Assembly (NCBI GenBank): GCA_023443145.1
Contig: JAEZVS010000144.1
Span: forward strand, 1 to 5,085
Direction: 5' to 3'
DNA length: 5,085 nt
Source: Bacillota bacterium
GTDB taxonomy: Bacteria > Bacillota > Peptococcia > Peptococcales > Peptococcaceae
Position 1 is the first letter of the stretch; each line of letters begins with the position of its first letter. Under the pieces are notes generated by a model. That model had not been told where the DNA came from and did not search any database. It saw only the letters and a program-made list of their open reading frames with translations. The translations under genes and the position numbers were made by a program. This document shows positions 1 to 5,085 of this stretch, one piece after another.

Positions 1-38
1 CCTCAAACGTGCGCGTATGCCTATTCCGCCACAACCGC
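1..38 (-). tRNA. tRNA-Leu (GAG anticodon), 5' part, cut by the window edge
   Basis: Read on the minus strand from position 38, the sequence gives a 7-base acceptor strand (GCGGTTG), T8, G9, a D arm with stem GCG/CGC and the invariant GG pair in its loop (21-20), then the anticodon-stem 5' strand CACGT (11-7). The loop begins TT-GAG-G, which puts anticodon GAG at positions 4-2, reading leucine codons CUU and CUC. The D-arm and anticodon-stem layout closely matches bacterial tRNA-Leu genes. The 3' half, including the long variable arm expected of class II tRNA-Leu, lies outside the window, so stem pairing beyond the D arm cannot be checked. A near-consensus promoter lies just upstream at 67-95. 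Confidence 0.88.
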
Positions 39-66
39 AAAAACACTCTAACGAGGTTGCCCAGTA

Positions 67-95
67 AATATAGCATGGGAAAAATCTCTTGTCAA
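67..95 (-). promoter_or_regulatory. Strong sigma-70/SigA-type promoter for the tRNA-Leu gene
   Basis: On the minus strand a perfect -35 box TTGACA (95-90) is followed by a 17-base spacer and a -10 box TATATT (72-67, 5 of 6 consensus bases). A start near position 60 would leave a leader of about 22 bases before the mature tRNA 5' end at 38, a normal distance for a tRNA transcript trimmed by RNase P. The bases after the -10 are TACTGGGC; a G-rich discriminator is typical of stringently controlled stable-RNA promoters, so growth-rate control is a reasonable inference. The -35 box sits in a tandem TTGACTTGACA, giving a second, out-of-register TTGAC. Confidence 0.8.
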
Positions 96-103
96 GTCAA
101 ATG

Positions 104-129
104 AAGAAAAATTGTCGTCTCATGATGAC
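104..129 (-). terminator. Possible weak rho-independent terminator after the MFS gene
   Basis: On the minus strand GTCATC (129-124), loop ATGA and GACGAC (119-114) form a 6-bp stem with one A-C mismatch, followed after two bases by a run of five T and then CTT (111-104). This is the right shape and location to end the transcript of the upstream genes before the tRNA promoter, but the stem is short and imperfect. A further pairing, TGACG (153-149) with CGTCA (130-126), would compete for the same bases. Termination here is a guess; readthrough into the tRNA is possible. Confidence 0.25.
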
Positions 130-247
130 GTATGTTTAAACATTTCGGCGTCAAAACAATAATATCCTTAGATCTGCTTTATTAAATTAATGTGTTCTCT
201 GCTGCCGGCAAACAGAAGGTCTCAACTTTAAAATAAGCACAAATATA

Positions 248-1399
248 TCAAAGCTGCGGCCGCTCCAGCCGACCGAAGGCAAAATAAAGCATGATTGCCA
301 CCAACAGAAAAGAGATGAAGGCCAGATACATTCCGCCATAGCCAAAACTTTGCGCCAACCGGCCGGCACAAACACCCCCCAATCCAATGCCGGCGTCAAA
401 GCCGGTAAAAAAGGTGGCGTTCGCGGTACCGATGCGATGTTTCGGTGCTCGCACAATAGCCAACGTTTGCAGGGATGACTGCACAGCCGCAAAGCCGCTG
501 CCGTAAAAAAACGCAGCCAGATAAAACATCCAAGTTTGATTGGCTTTACCTAAAAGCGCCAACGCAATCACCATAAACACGATTGACGGCAAGATCACAG
601 GCTGATGACCGCGATGATCAATGATGCGTCCCACAAGCGGACGGCACATCATGGTGCAGCAGGCATAAATCACAAAAAAAAGCGACAAATTGTGGATGCC
701 TTTGTCGGCAGCATGAATGGCCACGAAACCTGTGATAGCACCCATGGTGGCACTGATGCAGCCAACCACAATAGCCGGACGGATTGCCGAGCGCTCATAG
801 ATTTCCGGCCGAGCACCTTTTGCCCAGCGTTTAATGTCCGCCGTTTCCGAAAGGAAAAAAGCTTGCAACAACGCCAGCCCCAAAAGAGCAGTGGCCACCA
901 GCGTAACGGTTTGAAAAGAGGCATGGGCAAAGAGACTGAGGCCCAACGCCGGCGCCACCGCGAGCGCCACAGACACAGACATGGAAAAATAGCCCATGCC
1001 TTCACCAAAACGTCTCTTAGGCAACATATCAGACGCCATCGTGGAGCAGGCCGTACTGGCCATGCCCCAGCCAAAACCGTGGGCAAAACGAAGCAACAAT
1101 AAAGCTGTTGCTTGAGCCACCCAGGCATAAGAAAAAGTGATGATAAGAAGCAACACCAAACTGGCAAAAAACAACTTATAACGGCCGAAATAATCCAAAG
1201 ACAAACCGGCAACAGGACGAATAATGATGGCCGTAATGCTGATGGCGCCAACCAAAAGGCCGAGGGTCATATCTCCAAAACCTAAAGTTTTCGCATACAG
1301 AGGGATGGTCGGAATGAGCATTTGAAAGCTCAGAAACAAACAGAGATTGATGAGCATGGTCAATACAAAAATCGGCTTCCATAATTTTTCAGCACTCAA
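248..1399 (-). CDS. Major facilitator superfamily transporter, 12-TM efflux-type, substrate unknown
   Basis: From a TTG start at 1399 the protein is about 383 residues, normal for a 12-helix MFS carrier of the inner membrane. Hydrophobic segments fall at roughly residues 11-29, 44-64, 76-93, 96-118, 137-158, 163-183, 207-228, 238-258, 268-284, 289-311, 324-344 and 356-376, with a hydrophilic central loop near 184-206. Loop 2-3 carries motif A (GLSLDYFGRYK, residues 65-75) and loop 8-9 a repeat of it (GRIIDHRGHQ). TM4 has the motif B arginine (LLRFAHGFGWG, Arg104), and TM5 a Pro/Gly pattern resembling motif C of proton-driven antiporters (APALG, about 149-153). These place it with DHA1-like proton antiporters such as the YwoG/YfkF/AraJ type; drug or metabolite export is inferred, and the substrate cannot be read. 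The TTG start is chosen because GGAAGGAAGG lies just upstream. In-frame ATGs at 1432 and 1453 lie inside coaE without a properly spaced ribosome site. The gene overlaps coaE by 11 bases and ends in TGA. Confidence 0.88.
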   Translation of the reverse strand: MSAEKLWKPIFVLTMLINLCLFLSFQMLIPTIPLYAKTLGFGDMTLGLLVGAISITAIIIRPVAGLSLDYFGRYKLFFASLVLLLIITFSYAWVAQATALLLLRFAHGFGWGMASTACSTMASDMLPKRRFGEGMGYFSMSVSVALAVAPALGLSLFAHASFQTVTLVATALLGLALLQAFFLSETADIKRWAKGARPEIYERSAIRPAIVVGCISATMGAITGFVAIHAADKGIHNLSLFFVIYACCTMMCRPLVGRIIDHRGHQPVILPSIVFMVIALALLGKANQTWMFYLAAFFYGSGFAAVQSSLQTLAIVRAPKHRIGTANATFFTGFDAGIGLGGVCAGRLAQSFGYGGMYLAFISFLLVAIMLYFAFGRLERPQL

Positions 1400-2003
1400 G
1401 CGATCCTTCCTTCCATTTTCTGAGTTGTGCATCCACCTGACCGTAAAGCTCATCTAAATTGCCGTCATTGCTCAAAGCGATAGCTTTGGGATCTAAAAAA
1501 CGTATTTTATCGGTTGTTTGGGCGGCCATTTTTTTTGCCGCCAAGACTTCATCCACACCATCTCGCGCCACAATGCGCGCTTTACGCACTGCATCATCTA
1601 CAGTAACCACCCACACTTCATCCAGCTTATGAGGAAACTCGCCTTCATAGAGAAGCGGCACCACCAAAAAAATAAAATCTTTTCCCGCCTCTTTTTCAGC
1701 AGCTAAAAGCTCTTCCATCCGTCGATGAATAAGCGGATGGGTGATGGCATTAAGCACTCGACGGGCGTCGGCGTCATGAAAGACATGCGCCGATAATTTT
1801 CGCCGATTTAAAGTCCCATCCGACAATAAAATACTGCGCCCAAAATACGCCACCAGCTGTTCCAATCCGATGCTGCCCGGACGAACCACCTCACGCGCAA
1901 TGATGTCGGCGTCGATGATGGTGTAGCCGAAGCTTTGTAAGTAATTGCTGACTGCCGTTTTACCGGAACCGATGCCGCCGGTAATACCGATGATGGTTGA
2001 CAT
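1389..2003 (-). CDS. coaE: Dephospho-CoA kinase
   Basis: Catalyses the last step of coenzyme A synthesis, ATP-dependent 3'-phosphorylation of dephospho-CoA, in the cytoplasm. From ATG at 2003 the protein is 204 residues, matching the family (about 200). Visible signatures are the P-loop GGIGSGKT (residues 9-16), the substrate-binding DADIIAREVV segment (31-40), ITHPLIH (87-93), the hydrophobic strand and turn VPLLYEG (115-121), and the lid-region arginines in RIVARDG (143-149). The C-terminal part is slightly divergent: the lid helix reads AAKKMAAQ where an arginine is common, and the usual D-x-V-I-D-N strand is replaced by KAIALSNDG (173-181) before the normal LDELYGQV. The frame is open 11 codons further upstream, but that would run into mutM and lacks a ribosome site. 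The gene starts 11 bases after the mutM stop and ends in TGA inside the MFS gene. Confidence 0.95.
   Translation of the reverse strand: MSTIIGITGGIGSGKTAVSNYLQSFGYTIIDADIIAREVVRPGSIGLEQLVAYFGRSILLSDGTLNRRKLSAHVFHDADARRVLNAITHPLIHRRMEELLAAEKEAGKDFIFLVVPLLYEGEFPHKLDEVWVVTVDDAVRKARIVARDGVDEVLAAKKMAAQTTDKIRFLDPKAIALSNDGNLDELYGQVDAQLRKWKEGSLEC
1400..1414 (-). promoter_or_regulatory. Ribosome binding site supporting a TTG start of the MFS gene
   Basis: Minus-strand GGAAGGAAGG (1414-1405) ends 5 bases before TTG at 1399-1397; its first GGAAGG copy ends 9 bases before it. It lies inside the last codons of coaE, so ribosomes finishing coaE could restart here. The in-frame ATG at 1432 has a purine-rich AGGTGG directly abutting it with no spacing, which makes it a poor alternative. 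Confidence 0.65.
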
Positions 2004-2014
2004 AATATTCTCCT
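2004..2014 (-). promoter_or_regulatory. Shine-Dalgarno of coaE overlapping the mutM stop codon
   Basis: AGGAG (2014-2010) lies 6 bases before the ATG at 2003-2001. It directly abuts the mutM stop TAG (2017-2015), so the junction reads TAGAGGAG. This fixes the coaE start at 2003 instead of the in-frame ATG at 2036, and suggests that mutM and coaE translation are coupled. Confidence 0.8.
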
Positions 2015-2842
2015 CTACGTTTGACAGTGGGGACAAAAAGTGCTGGTGCGTCCGGACAAGGTGGTTTTGATAAGCTGAGCGCCACAGTGCACACAGGCAC
2101 TGCCCGCCCGACCATAAACCTGATGACGTTCTTGAAATGAGCCGCTTTTTCCCTCCGCATCCACATAGTCACGGATACTCGATCCGCCAACAGCGATGGC
2201 TTCAGTGAGCAGTGCTTTAATGTCCGTTACCAGACGCAGACATTCTTCTTCGCCGAGATCAGATGCCGGCCTAAGTGGAGACAATCCAGCCCGAAACAAA
2301 GCTTCATCTGCATATATGTTACCGATTCCCGCCACCAAATGTTGATCTAAAAGAGCCGTCTTAATCGGCGAACGCCGGCATTTCAGACGCGACAACAGAT
2401 AATCTGCTGAAAATTCATCAGAAAGCGGCTCCGGTCCCAACAAAGAAAGGGGCGGCGTCGTGTAAGGTGAACACGCCCAATAAGCCAAGCCTCCGAAGCG
2501 TCTCACATCGTGATAACGCACATCCATTCCGTTGTCTAAAATGATCACCCCATGGGTGTGCTTGACAATCGGGACATCGCGAGGTGTGATTAAGAGCCGT
2601 CCGGTCATACCTAAGTGAACCAGAAGATAGCGGTTTTCATTCAAATGAAAGATCAAGTATTTACCTCGACGAACCACTGTCTGGATACAGGCGCCCGCTA
2701 GGCTTTTTTGAAAAGAAGCGATATCATGCGGAGGTCGTTTAATTTGGGCGGCACACGTCACCAGCACCTCTTGAATGGTGCATCCGCTTACAGCCGCGGA
2801 TAAACTGCGGCGCACCGTCTCCACTTCAGGCAATTCCGGCAT
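2015..2842 (-). CDS. mutM: Formamidopyrimidine-DNA glycosylase (Fpg/MutM)
   Basis: A bifunctional base-excision-repair enzyme that removes 8-oxoguanine and ring-opened purines and nicks the abasic site by beta/delta elimination. At 275 residues it has the normal family length. The N terminus MPELPEVETV supplies the catalytic proline (Pro2, N-terminal after Met removal) and Glu3. Lys61 (RRGKYL), Met79 (LGMTG) and Arg115-Phe116 (VRRFGG), the intercalating and opposite-base-reading residues, are all present. The helix-two-turn-helix region with GIGNIYADEALF (172-183) includes the DNA-binding Asn175. The C terminus is a complete zinc finger with Cys250, Cys253, Cys270 and Cys273, and Arg265 in GRTSTFC. 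This pattern marks Fpg and not Nei/endonuclease VIII. ATG at 2842 is preceded by AGAGGAG with a 7-base gap to the start. It lies 81 bp after polA, the polymerase that fills gaps left by base excision repair, and 11 bp before coaE. Confidence 0.97.
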   Translation of the reverse strand: MPELPEVETVRRSLSAAVSGCTIQEVLVTCAAQIKRPPHDIASFQKSLAGACIQTVVRRGKYLIFHLNENRYLLVHLGMTGRLLITPRDVPIVKHTHGVIILDNGMDVRYHDVRRFGGLAYWACSPYTTPPLSLLGPEPLSDEFSADYLLSRLKCRRSPIKTALLDQHLVAGIGNIYADEALFRAGLSPLRPASDLGEEECLRLVTDIKALLTEAIAVGGSSIRDYVDAEGKSGSFQERHQVYGRAGSACVHCGAQLIKTTLSGRTSTFCPHCQT

Positions 2843-2849
2843 ATCATCT

Positions 2850-2856
2850 CTCCTCT
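2850..2856 (-). promoter_or_regulatory. Shine-Dalgarno of mutM
   Basis: Minus-strand AGAGGAG (2856-2850) is followed by 7 bases and the ATG at 2842-2840. It is a strong site and fixes the mutM start, which also gives the N-terminal MPELPEV required for catalysis. Confidence 0.8.
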
Positions 2857-2877
2857 GTCGGCAAAAACGGAACCATC

Positions 2878-2906
2878 ATAAAATTCGTTAAAGCATCACA
2901 TGTCAA
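2878..2906 (-). promoter_or_regulatory. Probable internal promoter for mutM-coaE-MFS
   Basis: In the polA-mutM gap, minus strand, a perfect TTGACA (2906-2901) is followed by exactly 17 bases and TTTTAT (2883-2878, 4 of 6 -10 consensus bases). A start near 2871 would leave a leader of about 28 bases before the mutM ATG, including its ribosome site. The 81-bp gap is large compared with the 11-base gap and 11-base overlap downstream, consistent with a separate promoter. There is no hairpin-plus-U-run terminator in the gap, so readthrough from polA is also likely. The weak -10 box is the reason for caution. Confidence 0.5.
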
Positions 2907-2923
2907 CGTCTACGTATGGACAG

Positions 2924-5085
2924 TCATTCGCCCACATTTTCCATCTCCTGCCAATTAAATCCCACCTTCACATCCACCTGTAAAGGTACCGTCAAAGGCA
3001 TGACATTTTCCATCACACTGCGCATGTTATGAATGAGATAAGCGGCTTCTTCAGGGCGGGTTTCAAATATGAGCTCGTCATGCACTTGCAGCACCATCGT
3101 GGAATGTAAATGCTCATCACGCAGACGTTGATCGCAAGCCAACATGGCCAGCTTAATGATGTCTGCGGCTGAACCTTGAATGGGCGTATTGACCGCCGTG
3201 CGTTCTGCAAAATTGCGCAAATTAAAATTCTTGCTTTGGATATCTTTAATGGTGCGGCGGCGCCCAAGAAGGGTGCGCACATAACCGGCTTCGCGCGCGT
3301 GATCAATGGTATCTTGAATCCACGCCTGTACGCCGGGATACCGCTCAAAATAACGATCGATATAGGCTTGAGCTTCTTTGCGGCTGATGCCCAATTCTCG
3401 CGCCAAACCGTAATCGGTTTGGCCATAGATAATGCCAAAATTCACCGCCTTAGCGGCACGGCGCTGGCTCTTCGTAACTTGATCGATGGGTGTATGAAAG
3501 ACTTCCGAGGCTGTGCGTAAATGAATGTCTTCATTATCTATAAAACTTTTCATCAGCGTTTCATCCTGACTCATATGTGCCAAAATGCGCAGCTCTATTT
3601 GCGAATAGTCTGCCGAAACGAGCACCTGCCCCAATTCCGAGGGCACAAAAGCCTTGCGGATGCGCATCCCTTCTTCTGTGCGCACAGGAATGTTTTGCAA
3701 GTTGGGCTCGCTTGACGACAACCGCCCTGTCGCAGTGAGGGTTTGGTTAAACGTGGTGTGCACTTTACCCGATACATCAGCCATAGACAAAAGACCGTCT
3801 ACATATGTGCTTTTCAGCTTCGCCAACTGGCGGTATTCCAGTATGTCGCCAATGATGCCGTGATCATCCTTCAATGCTTCCAAAACCTCCGCACTGGTGG
3901 AATAACCTGTCTTGGTTTTTTTCAACGGTGTCAGACCGAGGTCTTCAAAGAGCACCTTTCCCAACTGCTTGGGCGAATTAATATTGAAAGTTTGTCCGGC
4001 CATCACATAGATGCCATCTTCAATTTCAGTAATTCTCCGGAAAAATTCTTTTTCCAGTGACTGTAAATATTCTCTTTGCACCGCCACGCCGGCCACTTCC
4101 ATTTCAGCTAAAATAAAAGCCAGGGGCAGTTCCACATTGGCATAAAGCTGCCACAATCCCCGCTCTTTCATTTCGTCGATAACAGCCTGATAATGGCGAT
4201 TGATCATATCCAAGCGATGAAAGCCCGCTATTTCGCCTTCTGCCGCTTGGCTCTCCATCCACCGGTCGTTAACGATGGCATCCAGGGTATGGTCACGCTC
4301 TTCCGGATGCAAAAGATAATCGGTGAGAGCCGCATCCCAAAAAATGGCGGAGCAATCGACGTCTGCCAAATAAAATCGGCGATAGAGCCCCTTGGCGTCA
4401 TCGGTCAACACATGCGTATCATCATCGTTCAAGACCGGAGCCAAAGCCTTGGCCACGGCCTCAAAATGATCGGTGGTGCAAAGGTGCACAAATTCATTTT
4501 GGGCCGTCAATACATCCAATGCCAACATTTTTTCATGGGTTTTATCATAGGTAGGCAGGATGATCAGCCGCCCCGGCGTCAATTGGCTGCAAAACGCCTC
4601 CATTTCCGTCAAATCAGTGAGGCTGCGCCCGGTGATGTGGTGATTTTCCGGTTCCGGAGCCTGATCATCATCCAGCTGACGCAAAAGATTTTTTAGCTCA
4701 TAGCGCCGATAAAATGCACGCAACGCATCGGTTTTGGGCTTCCGGCATTGCAAATCATCCAAAGATATCTGAATGGGGGCGTCACGATGGATGGTGGCCA
4801 AATCGCGCGAAAGATAGGCCTGTTCTTTAAAAGCTGCCAGTTTTTCGCCCATTTTTTTTCCGGAAAAATCATCGAGATGGGCATAGATGGCGTCCAAACT
4901 TCCATATTGGTCCAGTAATTTATGGGCGGTTTTGGCACCAACGCCGGGCACGCCGGGGATGTTATCGGAAGAATCACCCATAAGACCTTTTAAGTCAACC
5001 ACCTGGGCAGGACTTAATTGATATTCTTCTTGCAGATGATGAAGATCCACCTTTTCAATTTCCGACAGTCCTTTGCGCGTAAAAT
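2924..5085 (-). CDS. polA: DNA polymerase I (5' end missing; no proofreading site)
   Basis: Family A polymerase for Okazaki-fragment processing and repair gap filling. About 719 residues are visible. The frame is open through the right edge, and the GTG at 5050 is an internal valine preceded by FTRKGLSEIEK, so roughly 150-160 N-terminal residues are missing. Counting from that valine as residue 1, residues 1-125 end the 5'-3' exonuclease domain, with its helix-hairpin-helix SDNIPGVPGVG at 28-38. Residues 145-300 are a degenerate 3'-5' exonuclease domain: the Exo I DxE motif and the Exo III YxxxD are absent, as in Bacillus and Thermus Pol I. The polymerase domain is intact: TATGRLSSSEPNLQNIP (439-455), motif A DYSQIELR with the catalytic Asp481 and steric-gate Glu486, O-helix motif B RRAAKAVNFGIIYG (530-543), and motif C VHDE (656-659). 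The O-helix Phe538 (E. coli Phe762 position) predicts discrimination against dideoxynucleotides. It ends with TGA at 2926-2924. Confidence 0.97.
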   Translation of the reverse strand, partial: FTRKGLSEIEKVDLHHLQEEYQLSPAQVVDLKGLMGDSSDNIPGVPGVGAKTAHKLLDQYGSLDAIYAHLDDFSGKKMGEKLAAFKEQAYLSRDLATIHRDAPIQISLDDLQCRKPKTDALRAFYRRYELKNLLRQLDDDQAPEPENHHITGRSLTDLTEMEAFCSQLTPGRLIILPTYDKTHEKMLALDVLTAQNEFVHLCTTDHFEAVAKALAPVLNDDDTHVLTDDAKGLYRRFYLADVDCSAIFWDAALTDYLLHPEERDHTLDAIVNDRWMESQAAEGEIAGFHRLDMINRHYQAVIDEMKERGLWQLYANVELPLAFILAEMEVAGVAVQREYLQSLEKEFFRRITEIEDGIYVMAGQTFNINSPKQLGKVLFEDLGLTPLKKTKTGYSTSAEVLEALKDDHGIIGDILEYRQLAKLKSTYVDGLLSMADVSGKVHTTFNQTLTATGRLSSSEPNLQNIPVRTEEGMRIRKAFVPSELGQVLVSADYSQIELRILAHMSQDETLMKSFIDNEDIHLRTASEVFHTPIDQVTKSQRRAAKAVNFGIIYGQTDYGLARELGISRKEAQAYIDRYFERYPGVQAWIQDTIDHAREAGYVRTLLGRRRTIKDIQSKNFNLRNFAERTAVNTPIQGSAADIIKLAMLACDQRLRDEHLHSTMVLQVHDELIFETRPEEAAYLIHNMRSVMENVMPLTVPLQVDVKVGFNWQEMENVGE

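Larger units (their letters stand above)
39..247. other. Intergenic region between the MFS gene and tRNA-Leu
   Basis: This 209-bp AT-rich stretch has no convincing reading frame on either strand. It holds the tRNA promoter (67-95) and the weak terminator-like hairpin (104-129). It also holds a perfect 12-bp palindrome ATGTTTAAACAT (132-143), nested inside a TGACG/CGTCA inverted repeat (126-130 and 149-153), and an 8-bp palindrome TGCCGGCA just after the MFS stop (near 203-210). The AT-rich bases just upstream of the -35 box could act as an UP element. Nothing else was seen. Confidence 0.7.

Noticed and set aside
190..226. TGCCGGCA palindrome with flanking CTG/CAG as a terminator after the MFS stop
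   Set aside because: The flanking stem has bulges and no T run follows on the minus strand, so it does not look like a rho-independent terminator.
605..1102. Plus-strand open frame of 165 codons antisense to the MFS gene
   Set aside because: Its translation is rich in His, Arg, Lys and Gln with no domain-like pattern, it has no ribosome site, and it lies entirely opposite a well-supported transporter gene.
670..1251. Minus-strand open frame of 193 codons in another frame of the MFS gene
   Set aside because: Its hydrophobic, Trp/Cys/Leu-rich translation is what a frame-shifted reading of membrane-protein codons gives; the overlapping frame carries the MFS motifs.
2004..2036. ATG at 2036 as a longer coaE start
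   Set aside because: It would overlap the mutM end by 22 bases and add 11 residues before the P-loop region that CoaE proteins do not normally have. The AGGAG at 2014-2010 points to the ATG at 2003.
2901..2923. GTC...GAC and ACGT...ACGT repeats as a 20-bp operator in the polA-mutM gap
   Set aside because: The two inverted repeats have different centres (offset by one base), so they do not form a single symmetric operator; only the short ACGT pair remains.
4193..4696. Plus-strand open frame of 167 codons antisense to polA
   Set aside because: It lies fully within the conserved polA frame, has no recognisable motif, and no promoter or ribosome site was seen.
5048..5050. GTG at 5050 as the polA start
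   Set aside because: The frame remains open to the right edge and encodes conserved Pol I sequence (TRKGLSEIEK) before it, so this is an internal valine and the true start is outside the window.

Overview
This window is an ordinary housekeeping segment of a bacterial chromosome, and every gene lies on the minus strand. Read in the direction of transcription (right to left), it holds: the 3' four-fifths of polA (DNA polymerase I), mutM (formamidopyrimidine-DNA glycosylase), coaE (dephospho-CoA kinase), an MFS efflux-type transporter, a 209-bp gap, and the first 38 bases of a tRNA-Leu(GAG) gene that runs off the left edge.

The order polA-mutM-coaE is a familiar low-GC Gram-positive (Bacillota) arrangement; Bacillus has polA-mutM-ytaF-coaE. 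Strong AGGAG-type ribosome binding sites, a PolA without proofreading residues, TTGACA-type -35 boxes and roughly balanced base composition all fit Bacillota. A member of the Negativicutes (Dialister/Megasphaera-like) is a reasonable guess, but the genus is inference only.

Layout: 1-38 is the partial tRNA-Leu. 39-247 is intergenic, with a near-consensus promoter for the tRNA (67-95) and a weak terminator-like hairpin with a U run (104-129). 248-1399 is the MFS transporter, probably starting at a TTG that overlaps the coaE end by 11 bases. 1389-2003 is coaE, whose Shine-Dalgarno overlaps the mutM stop codon. 2015-2842 is mutM. 2843-2923 is an 81-bp gap with a plausible internal promoter. 2924-5085 is polA, whose start lies beyond the window.

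PolA and MutM act in DNA replication and repair: Fpg excises oxidised purines, and Pol I fills the resulting gaps and processes Okazaki fragments. CoaE makes the last step of CoA synthesis, and its link to repair here is positional. The transporter's substrate cannot be read from the sequence. The tight spacing from mutM through the MFS gene argues for one transcript with coupled translation. I found no CRISPR array, insertion sequence, phage gene or undescribed multi-gene system here.
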